Shown piece after piece: positions 1 to 7,063 of a DNA stretch of 23,252 bases. The stretch is from JBBRHF01 sp038223055 (GTDB lineage: Bacteria > Actinomycetota > Actinomycetes > JACCUZ01), in contig JBBRHF010000055.1 in NCBI GenBank assembly GCA_038223055.1, positions 1-23,252 on the forward strand. The letters run 5' to 3'. The notes under the pieces were generated by a model, which worked only from the letters and a program-made list of their open reading frames with translations, had not been told where the DNA came from and made no database searches. A program made the position numbers and the translations under genes. Position 1 is the first letter of the stretch. Each line of letters opens with the position of its first letter.

Positions 1-179
1 ATGGCCGGGTCGAACGGGTCAGCGAGGTCCTCGTCGCAGCGCAGGTCGAACCAGTCCAACCACGCCTGGGGCGGACACGGGTCCACCGGCGGATCGAACA
101 CATCTTCGGCCATGAAGACAACGTATCCGGGGGGTCCGACAGTGCTCGGCCCGAAACCGGCCCGCCCCGAGAAAGTCAT
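1..179 (-). CDS. Partial hypothetical protein (N-terminal 59 residues, runs off left edge)
   Basis: An open reverse-strand frame begins at an ATG (179-177) and continues without a stop to the left edge. It starts MTFSGRAGFGPSTVGPPGYV. A second in-frame ATG at 113 begins MAEDVFDPPVDPCPPQAWLD. The segment from there is acidic and rich in Trp, Pro and Asp, a composition sometimes seen at the N-termini of actinobacterial DUF222/HNH proteins, but no conserved motif is visible and I make no functional call. No good Shine-Dalgarno sequence precedes either ATG. The next gene on the same strand ends at 218, so the two could be co-transcribed. Whether this is a real gene depends on sequence outside the window. 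Confidence 0.4.
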   Translation of the reverse strand, partial: MTFSGRAGFGPSTVGPPGYVVFMAEDVFDPPVDPCPPQAWLDWFDLRCDEDLADPFDPA

Positions 180-217
180 GAACCAATTTTCCCCAGCAGG
201 GGGTTCGGGATCAGTCG

Positions 218-499
218 CTACCAGACGTTGCCGCCGCGCTCGGGGTCGACGTCGGCCTCCTCGACCTTGAGCCAGCCGCCGAACGGGCTGTAGTAGAGGC
301 GGGTGCCGTCGGCCCGGTCCACCTGAAGAACGCCACCGGACCCCTCGAGGAAACGGTATCCGTCAGACACGTCGGGGTAATCGTCGAAACCGCCGGCCGA
401 ATCCGTGATGACCTTGAATGCCATGAGCCAGGACGCTACACGCGGACCGGCGGGTGTGGCCGAGCACTCATCTGTTTCGCGGTCCTGGATGGTGGCCAT
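218..499 (-). CDS. Small hypothetical acidic protein (about 93 aa)
   Basis: This reverse-strand ORF has clear codon bias and a natural-looking C-terminus: a run of Asp, Gly, Tyr and Trp residues including LYYSPFGGWLKVEEADVD, ending ERGGNVW. I do not recognise a family. Two starts are plausible: ATG at 499, giving 93 aa and beginning MATIQDRETDE, or ATG at 424, giving 68 aa and beginning MAFKVITDSAGG. Neither has a convincing ribosome binding site. The open frame extends further to 673, but that would overlap the glycosyltransferase gene and reads as low-complexity sequence, so I do not use it. There is no signal peptide and no membrane segment. The alternation of aromatic and charged residues suggests a small beta-rich soluble domain, which is inference only. 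Confidence 0.5.
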   Translation of the reverse strand: MATIQDRETDECSATPAGPRVASWLMAFKVITDSAGGFDDYPDVSDGYRFLEGSGGVLQVDRADGTRLYYSPFGGWLKVEEADVDPERGGNVW

Positions 500-635
500 C
501 GTGTTCGCGGCATTGAACGCGCAGTGGTTTCGCGACCTCACCGACAAGCCATCCGCCGCGGCCGGGTCGAATTCACCCAAACCGCCTCCGGTCCATGGAT
601 TCCGACCCCGCCAGCCCGACGGCCCGACCGGCCGG

Positions 636-1853
636 TCAGCTCCGGTGCCGCGGGGAAGCTGTCTTCCCGGCACTCGATGCCTCCCGGGCCGCTGACAACT
701 CGGTGAACAGCCGCTCCCACCTCGGCCGGACAGCGGTGATCGAGTAGGCGCGCGCTGCTTCCAGCGCCGCCGCGCCCATCGCCCGCCGCTTGCCGTCGTC
801 CTCGATCAGCTCGCAGATCCCGGCAGCCAAAGCGGGGACGTCGCCCAGAGGGACCAGCACCCCCGACCTTGCGTCCCGCAGAATCTCCGCCGGCCCCGTC
901 GGGCAGTCGAATGCCACCGGCGGCAATCCTGCGGTCATCGCTTCCAGCAGCACCATCGGGTATCCCTCGAACCGAGAACTCAGCACGTAGATCGACGCGG
1001 TGGCCAGCTGCCGGTCCAGCCGGCGAGTCACGCCCTTCAGGTGGGCTCGTCCCTGCAGGCCGAGGCGCTCGATCCGCGCCGCGAGGTCGTCCCTCGCCGT
1101 GCCGCCGCCGAAGATCCGCAGCTCCCAGTCAGGGTGCTCGGCGGCCACGATGGCGAAGGCGTCCAGCAGAAGGTCGAACCCTTTCTGACGGACCAAGCGC
1201 CCGGCGGCGACCAGCACCTTCGCGTCCAGCGGGGACGGGGCGAGCACGGACTCAGGTACGCCGTTGGGGATGGCGTCAACCCGGACCCCGGACCCCGCCA
1301 GCAGGCGCGCGTAGCCCGCCTCGTCTCGTGGGGTGAGTACGACGACAGCGTCGAACTTGCGGTATGCCTTGCCGATCGCAGCGCGCAGGCTGGGCGAGTA
1401 GGACTCCAGGTTCATGTGTTCCTGCGCGACCCGGATCGATCCACGGGCGGCAAACCGGGCGGCCAGCAGGTTCAACCCGGGCCGGGTCGTGACCAGGATC
1501 CCGTCGGAGGCGCGGCGCAAATAGCGGACCACGCCGAACTCGACAGCGGGATCCCACCAAAAGAAGCGGCGGTCGTGGCGGTGCGACAGGGGTGTCGGCA
1601 ACCGGCGAAACGCCTTGAGCAGCCGGGGCGACGCGCCAGCCGGATCGCCGCGGCGGTTGCCGTCCGAGCGCAGGTCGGTCAGCGGGACCAGCCGGATCCG
1701 CGGGTCGATGTGCATCCCGGGTGACTCGCGGTGCCGGTAGACGCTGGCGATCTCGACGTCGTGGTCGGCACACAAGGCGTTGGCCTGGTTCACCACGGTC
1801 CGCGTCGTGCCGCCCAGCGCGTAGGCGTTGATCACGACGTACCGAATCTTCAC
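636..1853 (-). CDS. Glycosyltransferase family 4 (GT-B fold)
   Basis: A retaining GT-B glycosyltransferase of about 405 aa, likely to transfer a sugar from a nucleotide donor onto a cell-surface or exopolysaccharide acceptor in the cytoplasm. The N-terminal domain opens KIRYVVINAYALGGTTRTVV, with the glycine loop typical of GT4 enzymes. The C-terminal donor domain shows AAGRLVRQKGFDLLLDAF, then SSRFEGYPMVLLEAMTAGLP, which carries the family E-x7-E signature (E of FEG and E of LEAM). CPTGPAEIL follows. The frame is open to 1964, but homology begins at KIRYVV, so I place the start at the GTG at 1853 (another GTG at 1856); neither has a strong ribosome binding site. The tail after about residue 385 is an unconserved Ala/Ser-rich extension. 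The acceptor cannot be read. The remnant of a second glycosyltransferase just upstream suggests an eroded polysaccharide locus. Confidence 0.85.
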   Translation of the reverse strand: MKIRYVVINAYALGGTTRTVVNQANALCADHDVEIASVYRHRESPGMHIDPRIRLVPLTDLRSDGNRRGDPAGASPRLLKAFRRLPTPLSHRHDRRFFWWDPAVEFGVVRYLRRASDGILVTTRPGLNLLAARFAARGSIRVAQEHMNLESYSPSLRAAIGKAYRKFDAVVVLTPRDEAGYARLLAGSGVRVDAIPNGVPESVLAPSPLDAKVLVAAGRLVRQKGFDLLLDAFAIVAAEHPDWELRIFGGGTARDDLAARIERLGLQGRAHLKGVTRRLDRQLATASIYVLSSRFEGYPMVLLEAMTAGLPPVAFDCPTGPAEILRDARSGVLVPLGDVPALAAGICELIEDDGKRRAMGAAALEAARAYSITAVRPRWERLFTELSAAREASSAGKTASPRHRS

Positions 1854-2005
1854 CACCGGCACTCTAGAGCCTTCGGTCCGGCTGCCCGGCATGCACGGTT
1901 GGTTCATCTCGTCGTAGCAATTCGTATCCACATTGTGGACACCGCGTGCGCCAAGAGCATCCAATGATGCCCGGGCTTGTCCCGCATAGCGCGGACCGCC
2001 GGTGC

Positions 2006-2314
2006 ATCGCCGGCGACCACGGCCGGCTCACCTGGCTGGTGGCCGAGCTCTGGTGGACGGTCTTGTAGCCAGAGGCCAGCGACGATGGGCCGCACGCTGG
2101 CCTACCTTGTCTTCAGCCGCCTCGAGCTGACACCGTCGGGCTTCGGCTTTCCCGCCGCGTGGCTGCCGGTCGGCCGTGGCATTCGCGGCTACTCGCACCT
2201 GCGCCGGCACCCCGCCGACATCTTCCTGCTCCCGCTCTACGCGGCGGTGCGGGTTTCGCGACCGTCGTCTCGTTCGGCGGCCGGATCGAGCTGACGAGGC
2301 GCAACCGGCCGTGA
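2006..2314 (+). pseudogene. Remnant of a membrane glycosyltransferase family 2 (C-terminal part, two frameshifts)
   Basis: Three pieces in alternating frames read like the C-terminus of a processive, hyaluronan-synthase-like GT2. Piece one (from 2006) reads GRLTWLVAELWWTVL and then hits a stop near 2067. Piece two (from about 2085, another frame) reads LAYLVFSRLE and then GYSHLRRHPADIFLLPLYA, the membrane-proximal SHLRRHP-DxxLLP segment common in these enzymes. Piece three (from 2252, back in the first frame) reads FATVVSFGGRIELTRRN and ends at TGA 2312-2314. The outer pieces share a frame, so two compensating indels would restore one ORF. The catalytic half (DxD, QxxRW) is missing. The match is from memory of the family, not a search. 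Confidence 0.5.
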
Positions 2315-2332
2315 CCCACGCGCCCTCCCGCT

Positions 2333-2389
2333 TCCATGATCGTGAGACATTCGATCGATAGAGGCACCCATGTGCTTCACGATCATGGA
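2333..2389. repeat. 13-bp perfect inverted repeat with structured 31-nt spacer
   Basis: TCCATGATCGTGA at 2333-2345 is the exact reverse complement of TCACGATCATGGA at 2377-2389. Inside it, ACAT (2347-2350) can pair with ATGT (2370-2373), and TCGATCGA (2351-2358) is itself palindromic, so the DNA or RNA could form an extended stem-loop. It lies between the forward glycosyltransferase remnant and the 3' end of the reverse-strand GNAT gene. It could be a bidirectional terminator (there is no T-run), the trace of a small mobile element, or an interspersed palindromic repeat. Confidence 0.65.
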
Positions 2390-2418
2390 CGGAGCGGCGC
2401 TCGGGCTGACCGCCCGCG

Positions 2419-3243
2419 TCACGGGCCGCCCGGGTGGATGAACGGGGTCGTGGTGGCGAGCTCGACGAAACCCAGTCGGCGCAGGATCGGCCGGCTCTCG
2501 GGGGAGGCGTCGACCTGCAGGTAGCGGAACCCGCGCGCGGAGGCCAATGCCGCCCGATGGGCGACGAGCGATCCGAACACACCGCGGTCGCGCCAGGGCG
2601 TCACCGTGCCGCCGCCCCACAGGCTGGCGAATTCGGTGCCGTCGAGGAACTCGATGCGCCCGGCGGCGATCGGGGTCGACCCGGCCCACGCCACCACGCC
2701 CGCCATGGTGCCCGGCTGTTGCGCGAGATCGGCTAGCAGGGACCGGCCGATGGCGCCATGATCGCCGCCGAACACCTCGTCGTGCACCCGGACCAGCGCC
2801 TCGACACCGGAGGCGTCGAGCACCGGGGCCAGCGTCACCCCCGCAGGCGGCGGCACGTCCAGAGCGAGGTCGGCGACCGGTGCCACCAACAGCGCCTCGG
2901 CGGGCTCCGGGACGAACCCGGCGGCGCGCAGTCGCTCCGGCAGGTCCGCCGGCCGGTCGTAGGAGTAGTGCTTCCACTCCCACGGTCGTCCCAGCGGCGC
3001 GAACCGGGCGACCTGGGCCGCGATGACGACGTCAGCGGACGCCGGATTCAGGTCGCTCCAGGTCACCGCCGACCATCCGTCCCGGGCGGACACGCAGCGC
3101 ACGACGCCGTGGTCGCGCTCCACCCGGTCGTGCGGCCCGTCGGGTCGCGGTCCTCGACGTACCTGCTCATCGAAGGCCGCGAGCAGTGCCGAGTCGTCCA
3201 TGCGGACCAGCCGACCAGAACCGCTCGGCGGCGGCAACTCCAT
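2419..3243 (-). CDS. GNAT-family N-acetyltransferase (two-domain)
   Basis: A cytoplasmic acetyl-CoA-dependent acetyltransferase of about 274 aa; the acceptor is unknown. The C-terminal half carries the GNAT core: VTLAPVLDASGVEALVRVHD (motif region C/D), GVVAWAGSTPIAAGRIEFLD (central strands), then GGGTVTPWRDRGVFGSLVAH, where RDRGVF stands for the acetyl-CoA pyrophosphate loop. LGFVELATTTPFIHP closes the fold. The N-terminal half is compatible with a degenerate first GNAT domain. I chose the ATG at 3243 (MELPPPSGSGRL). The open frame reaches 3285 but would then cover the palindromic operator, and an internal ATG at 3201 (MDDSALL) is also possible. The gene is divergent from the ArsR-SRPBCC gene, and the 3268-3287 palindrome lies 25 bp upstream of this start, so the two are probably co-regulated. 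Confidence 0.82.
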   Translation of the reverse strand: MELPPPSGSGRLVRMDDSALLAAFDEQVRRGPRPDGPHDRVERDHGVVRCVSARDGWSAVTWSDLNPASADVVIAAQVARFAPLGRPWEWKHYSYDRPADLPERLRAAGFVPEPAEALLVAPVADLALDVPPPAGVTLAPVLDASGVEALVRVHDEVFGGDHGAIGRSLLADLAQQPGTMAGVVAWAGSTPIAAGRIEFLDGTEFASLWGGGTVTPWRDRGVFGSLVAHRAALASARGFRYLQVDASPESRPILRRLGFVELATTTPFIHPGGP

Positions 3244-3262
3244 TCCCGTCGGGCCCAAACGG

Positions 3263-3292
3263 TTGACAGGTGACCAAATGGTCACCTAACTT
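3263..3292 (+). promoter_or_regulatory. Promoter with overlapping ArsR-type operator palindrome
   Basis: A consensus -35 box TTGACA (3263-3268) and a TANNNT-type -10 box TAACTT (3287-3292) are 18 bp apart. The spacer is filled by a palindrome with perfect 9-bp arms, AGGTGACCA-AA-TGGTCACCT (3268-3287). Bound regulator would block polymerase, as expected for ArsR-family autorepression. The -10 box ends 7 nt before the GTG at 3300, so the transcript should start at or next to the start codon (leaderless). The same operator could control the divergent GNAT gene. Confidence 0.75.
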
Positions 3293-3299
3293 GTCCCGC

Positions 3300-4055
3300 G
3301 TGGATGCGGTTTTCAGGGCTCTGGCCGACCCGACCCGACGGAGCCTGCTCGACGAGCTGTTCCGCCAGGACGGGCAGACGCTGGGCGCGCTCGCGGAGCG
3401 GTTCTCGATGACCCGCTTCGGGGTGATGAAGCACCTCAAGCTGCTCGAGGAGGCCGGCCTGGTGGTCACCCGGCGCAGCGGCCGGGAGAAGCGGCACTTC
3501 CTGAACCCCGTCCCGATCCGGCTCGTCCACGACCGGTGGGTGAGCAAGTACGCCGAGCCGTGGGCGGCCACGCTCAGCGGCCTCAAGCACAGACTGGAGA
3601 GCCAGATGGAGAAGGTCTTCGAGATCTACATCCGCACCACTCCCGAGCGCCTCTGGGAGGCGATCACCGACCGCGAGATCCGCAGCAAGTACAACTTCGG
3701 CATGCGGGCCACCTCGGACTGGACCCCGGGCTCGCGCTTCGAGATGACGGCCCCGGGTGCCCCCGCGCCCCTGGGGGAGGGCGAGAACCTCGAGGTCGAC
3801 CCGCCGCGGCGGCTGGTGCAGAGCATGGTCGCGTTCTGGAGCGACGACGTGAAGAGCGAGGGTACGTCGAGGGTCACCTGGGAGATCGAGCCCGTCGGCG
3901 ACTCCTGCCGCCTGATCGTGACCCACGACCAGCTGCGCGAGGGGGCCAACGACGAGCTCTACGGCGGCTGGCCGATGATCCTGTCCGGCCTGAAGACCTG
4001 GCTGGAGACCGGCGGGCTGCTGACGACGCCGGGATCGCTGCTGTACAGCAGCTGA
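3300..4055 (+). CDS. ArsR-family regulator fused to an SRPBCC (AHSA1-like) domain
   Basis: A single 251-aa protein. Residues 1 to about 85 form an ArsR winged helix: VFRALADPTRRSLLDELF, then a recognition region with SMTRFGVMKHLKLLEEAGLV, then a wing with TRRSGREKRHFLNP. From about residue 102 follows an SRPBCC/AHSA1 domain: EKVFEIYIRTTPERLWEAIT, an acidic central strand region (TWEIEPVGDSCRLIVTHDQL) and a C-terminal helix ending GGWPMILSGLKTWLETG. ArsR members of this kind have lost the classical metal-binding cysteines (there is no ELCVCDL motif), so a hydrophobic ligand held by the SRPBCC cavity is a more likely signal than a metal. Elsewhere these domains are usually separate adjacent genes. 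The GTG start at 3300 fits the -10 box 7 nt upstream and the onset of homology. It probably autoregulates and controls the divergent GNAT gene. Confidence 0.88.
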   Translation: MDAVFRALADPTRRSLLDELFRQDGQTLGALAERFSMTRFGVMKHLKLLEEAGLVVTRRSGREKRHFLNPVPIRLVHDRWVSKYAEPWAATLSGLKHRLESQMEKVFEIYIRTTPERLWEAITDREIRSKYNFGMRATSDWTPGSRFEMTAPGAPAPLGEGENLEVDPPRRLVQSMVAFWSDDVKSEGTSRVTWEIEPVGDSCRLIVTHDQLREGANDELYGGWPMILSGLKTWLETGGLLTTPGSLLYSS

Positions 4056-4089
4056 CGCCGGCGCTCGATCAGCTGTGGCTCGTCAGGCG

Positions 4090-4260
4090 GGCCGGTCATC
4101 TCGTGGGTGTGGACCACATCGTCATCCCGTCGGCCGCCAGGGTTCGATGGACCGCCAGCATGTCTCCGACCAGCTCGGGGTCCAGCGCCGACGTCGGCGC
4201 GTCGAAAGGCATCAGCCGGGGCACTGTTGTGGCGTGGGTGAGGCGCGCGAAAGGTCGCAC
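4090..4260 (-). pseudogene. Remnant of an ABC-transporter ATPase (polar amino-acid uptake type)
   Basis: The reverse strand reads VRPFARLTHATTVPRLMPFD, then APTSALDPELVGDMLAVH and LAADGMTM. This matches the Walker B/D-loop segment of GlnQ/HisP-like ATPases, where the usual form is LMLFDEPTSALDPELV. The catalytic Glu of the DEPTSALD motif is Ala here (FDAPTSALD). The frame stops at 4096. Shifting frame near 4117 gives VVHTHEM, matching the H-loop region (VVTHEM) that should come next, so a frameshift has broken it. Walker A and the ABC signature are absent. It is isolated between the ArsR-SRPBCC gene and the nucleotidyltransferase. This is a dead fragment, probably left by a deletion or recombination event. 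Confidence 0.7.
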
Positions 4261-4337
4261 GGGGACTCCTTGGGAGGTCGGTGAGTGGACGCTGGGTGCT
4301 CGGCAGTTGGCGCAGGGACAGATCGGATCATCAACCG

Positions 4338-4901
4338 TCAATCTGCCTTCGCCTGTCGGTCATCCTTGTCCACGAAGACGCCTTGGATGAAGAACTGCGA
4401 CTTGGCCGTCAGGCGAGACGGGTCGTAGAACCGGTCGATCATCGAGAACGCCTCGCTCTGCGTCGTGATGTGCAAAATGGCCGCCAGTGTGAGCAGGTCC
4501 TCGGTGTCTGCTTCTTGCCGAGCGGAGGCAGCCTTCATCGCGAAGAGGTACTCCGGCGAAGCAACCGCCACACTGATCCCGTTGCTGGAGAACGTCACCT
4601 GGTGGCCACTGTCCGGTCGGTCGGGCAGCAAGCCCTTCACGCCGTCATTGAGCCAGTCCGGCGGCAACCCTCGTGTGTCGGCGAGGCGACGCGCTTCCTC
4701 ATAGACCAGGGTCTTGGGTTCGAAGATCGCATCAAGATCGCGGGTCGTCCGCTGCCGGCTGTAGGCGAGGGCCATCGCTGCGCCGCCAACGAGGAACATC
4801 TCGACGTTGATGCCCCTCGCAGCGCAGCGTTCACCAAGTTCCGTGATCAACAACTCGATCTCGGCACGATCTAACAGAGGTGCGGCGGAGTCGTCGCTCA
4901 C
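4338..4901 (-). CDS. Nucleotidyltransferase-fold protein, putative toxin (AbiEii/DUF6036-like)
   Basis: A 187-aa protein with the minimal nucleotidyltransferase signature: FLVGGAAMALAY (Gly39-Gly40), then RTTRDLDAIFEP, whose Asp55-x-Asp57 would bind the catalytic metal. Such stand-alone NTases are found as toxins of AbiE/MenT-like type IV or type II systems, which modify tRNA or other nucleotides; here that role is inferred. The middle shows VTFSSNGISVAVASPEYLFA and KAASARQEADTEDLLTLAAI, matching the conserved helical lysine region of this group. The start is a GTG (4901) that overlaps the stop of the upstream XRE gene in a GTGA arrangement, so translation is coupled. An open frame runs further upstream to 5105 but only shadows the XRE gene. 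The Lys/Asp-rich C-terminus ends DKDDRQAKAD. Confidence 0.8.
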   Translation of the reverse strand: MSDDSAAPLLDRAEIELLITELGERCAARGINVEMFLVGGAAMALAYSRQRTTRDLDAIFEPKTLVYEEARRLADTRGLPPDWLNDGVKGLLPDRPDSGHQVTFSSNGISVAVASPEYLFAMKAASARQEADTEDLLTLAAILHITTQSEAFSMIDRFYDPSRLTAKSQFFIQGVFVDKDDRQAKAD

Positions 4902-5473
4902 ACCGACTCCAGATCCGACGGGTCGAGGATGACTCCACGCACCTTCAGTGACGCCGGCGAGTGCGCCAGGTTGTAGGCGTCGAAGAAACGATTGTCCCCG
5001 ACGAACCAGAAGGTTTGCAGGGCATGCCCTTGCGTCCAACCGGGCACCGGCTGCTTCTGTCGCAACGCCAGGTCTTCGGTCGATCCTGCAAGTAGCGCAT
5101 CCCACCGGCGATCCCCGGTGGTCGACGGTGCGGCGAGGAAGACCTTGAGGTCTTCCGCGCCATCAACCCACTTCGCGTTCGAGCGCGACTCGCGCACGAT
5201 CCGGAGCACGTCGCGCGTCGGCCACTCCGCGCGCAGCCCCTTGCGAATAGCCGCAGCAGCAGCAGGAACGGTCAGCAACTTGTTGACGAAGACGGGGCTG
5301 TCCCTGCCGGCGTCGATCGCCCCCACAAGTCGGACGAGGGTTGCCGGGTTCGGTGCCTTGTCACCCCGCTCGTAGGCGGCGACGTTGGTTTCCGACGTTC
5401 CTGTGGCGAACGCGATCTGTCGAGCTGTCAGTCCAGCCGCGCGCCGACGTTCCCGGATCTCCCACCCGCGCAT
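4898..5473 (-). CDS. XRE-family helix-turn-helix regulator, putative antitoxin
   Basis: A 191-aa protein. Residues 5 to about 52 form a Cro/C1-type HTH: RERRRAAGLTARQIAFATGT, then SETNVAAYERGDKAPNPATL. The remainder (about 60-191) is an uncharacterised domain that I do not recognise. It includes WPTRDVLRIVRESRSNAKWV and TFWFVGDNRFFDAYNLAHSP. This part probably binds the downstream nucleotidyltransferase, as expected for an antitoxin, but that is inference from gene order. The ATG at 5473 directly precedes the HTH, and a -10 box TATGCT ends 6 nt before it, implying a leaderless mRNA. Three TATCAGT repeats cover this promoter and are the obvious candidate binding site for this protein. The stop overlaps the next gene by 4 bp. 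Confidence 0.85.
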   Translation of the reverse strand: MRGWEIRERRRAAGLTARQIAFATGTSETNVAAYERGDKAPNPATLVRLVGAIDAGRDSPVFVNKLLTVPAAAAAIRKGLRAEWPTRDVLRIVRESRSNAKWVDGAEDLKVFLAAPSTTGDRRWDALLAGSTEDLALRQKQPVPGWTQGHALQTFWFVGDNRFFDAYNLAHSPASLKVRGVILDPSDLESV

Positions 5474-5479
5474 TCTCGA

Positions 5480-5504
5480 AGCATATCAGTTATCAGTTAT
5501 CAGT
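5480..5504 (-). promoter_or_regulatory. Leaderless promoter with three tandem TATCAGT operator repeats
   Basis: Read on the + strand, TATCAGT occurs three times without spacing at 5484-5490, 5491-5497 and 5498-5504. On the reverse strand the first copy overlaps the -10 box TATGCT (5485-5480), which ends 6 nt before the ATG at 5473. Repeats with a 7-bp period that overlap the -10 box suggest negative autoregulation by the XRE protein. I see no good -35 box. Confidence 0.65.
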
Positions 5505-5703
5505 GCAGGCGGCGGGTGCCGCACGTTGGATGATGTTCCGAGGAAGGGTGACGGCGGACAGGACAGGCGCCGCCCTGCCGACGAGATGCGCGAGGACCGA
5601 TGATCTACCCAGATCGAGCCGACCGGGCCGACTTCGGCCGGCCCCGAGTGACCATGACGCGATTGCGACGAGGCATCGCCGGCGGCTTCGCATCGTCAAC
5701 GAC

Positions 5704-6993
5704 GTGGTAGCCGACGCGATCCGCCGTGACTCCGGGTCCCCGGTCTCGCCCGACTCGTGGGCCGGCCACTCACATGGAAGCGCTGAGTATCGGCGCCTGC
5801 TCGCCGGCCTGTTCTTCGCCGGGGTCGCCACCTTCGCACAGCTCTATTCACCGCAAGCCGCGCTTCCGCTCATCGCAGCCGACCTCCACATCGCGGCCGC
5901 CGACGCCGCGCTGGTCGTCTCGGCAGCCACGATCGGGCTGGCGATCGGCGTCATCCCCTGGTCGGTCGTCGCCGATCGCATCGGTCGCGTCCGGGCGATG
6001 TCGATCGCGGTCACCGCGGCGACCGTCTTCGGCCTGCTGGTGCCCTTTGCCACCAACTTCCCCCTGCTGCTGACGGGACGGCTGTTCGAGGGCGTCATGG
6101 TCGGCGGCGTGCCCGCGATCGCCATCGCCTACCTCACCGAGGAGATCGAGCCGCAACATGCCGCCAGGGCCGCCGGGACGTACGTCGCCGGCACGTCCAT
6201 CGGTGGCCTGCTCGGCCGGCTCGTGGCCGGCCCGGTCGCCGAGTTGGCGAACTGGCGCATCGGCATCTTCGCGGTTGCGGTGCTCTGTGCGATGGCGGCC
6301 GGGCTGTTCATCGCTCTTGTGCCGAAGCCGCTCGGGTTCGTGCCGCGCCGCTCGCGCGGACCCGGAACCGATGGCGGGCTGCTCAGTCGGCTGACGGTCA
6401 TCCTGCGCTCGCCACGGATGCTCGCCCTGTTCGCCCAGGGTCTCCTCCTCATGGGCGGGTTCGTCGCCCTTTACAACTACCTGGGTTTCCGGCTCTCTGC
6501 GGCACCCTTCGACCTGCCGCAGACCGTGATCAGTCTCCTGTTCGTGGCCTATCTGGCAGGCACCTGGTCCGCGGCGCAGGCCGGAGTCCTCGCCGCCCGG
6601 TTCGGCCGGCGATCCGTTCTCCTGATCGCGATCGGCGGCATGGTCGCTGGCGTGCTTCTCACCCTCTCGACAGTGCTGCTGGTTGTGCTTCTCGGACTGC
6701 TCGTGGCGACGGCAGGCTTCTTCGCGGGGCACGCCGTCGCTTCCGGCTGGACCGGCACCGAGGCGATAGCCGGCCGCGCCCAGGCGTCGTCGTTGTACAA
6801 CCTGTTCTACTACGCTGGCTCAAGCCTGTTCGGCTGGCTCGGCGGCGTGTTCTTCATGACCTGGGGCTGGGCCGGGACCGCCACCCTCATCGCGTTCCTG
6901 GCCGTCCTCGCGGGCCTTCTCGCTGCGCTGGTCCTGACCGGTGCGGACGGCTCACGCGGAGGTCCGGACATGACCGAACCTGCCGGGGATTGA
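5704..6993 (+). CDS. MFS transporter, DHA1/YnfM-like drug or sugar exporter
   Basis: An integral membrane antiporter of about 429 aa with 12 predicted TM helices. The first is LLAGLFFAGVATFAQLYSPQ, whose LYSPQAALPLIAADL end is typical of the YnfM branch of the major facilitator superfamily. The TM2-3 loop reads WSVVADRIGRVRAM, a good match to the MFS A-motif (G-x3-D-x2-G-R), and a second copy at the TM8-9 loop reads ARFGRRSVLL. A central cytoplasmic loop (FVPRRSRGPGTDGGLLSRLT) divides the two six-helix halves. The substrate is unknown; relatives export drugs, sugars or metabolites. The frame is open from 5341, but that part shadows the XRE gene and lacks membrane character, so I use the GTG at 5704 (VVADAIRRD). 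There is no clear ribosome binding site, and a start a few codons later cannot be excluded. Confidence 0.85.
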   Translation: MVADAIRRDSGSPVSPDSWAGHSHGSAEYRRLLAGLFFAGVATFAQLYSPQAALPLIAADLHIAAADAALVVSAATIGLAIGVIPWSVVADRIGRVRAMSIAVTAATVFGLLVPFATNFPLLLTGRLFEGVMVGGVPAIAIAYLTEEIEPQHAARAAGTYVAGTSIGGLLGRLVAGPVAELANWRIGIFAVAVLCAMAAGLFIALVPKPLGFVPRRSRGPGTDGGLLSRLTVILRSPRMLALFAQGLLLMGGFVALYNYLGFRLSAAPFDLPQTVISLLFVAYLAGTWSAAQAGVLAARFGRRSVLLIAIGGMVAGVLLTLSTVLLVVLLGLLVATAGFFAGHAVASGWTGTEAIAGRAQASSLYNLFYYAGSSLFGWLGGVFFMTWGWAGTATLIAFLAVLAGLLAALVLTGADGSRGGPDMTEPAGD

Positions 6994-7063
6994 GCGCGGC
7001 CGGTCCGCCCGCGACCATGGTGGCAGTGTCAGGCAAGACCGAGGAAGACCACGTTGAGCCGCT

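Noticed and set aside
1..270. 89-aa forward ORF at the left edge
   Set aside because: Ser/Gly/Arg-rich with no motif; the reverse strand gives a more natural protein with acidic and aromatic residues.
5484..5504. TATCAGT triple repeat as a CRISPR or iteron origin
   Set aside because: The unit is only 7 bp without spacers and lies exactly at a promoter, with no replication or Cas genes nearby; an operator explains it better.
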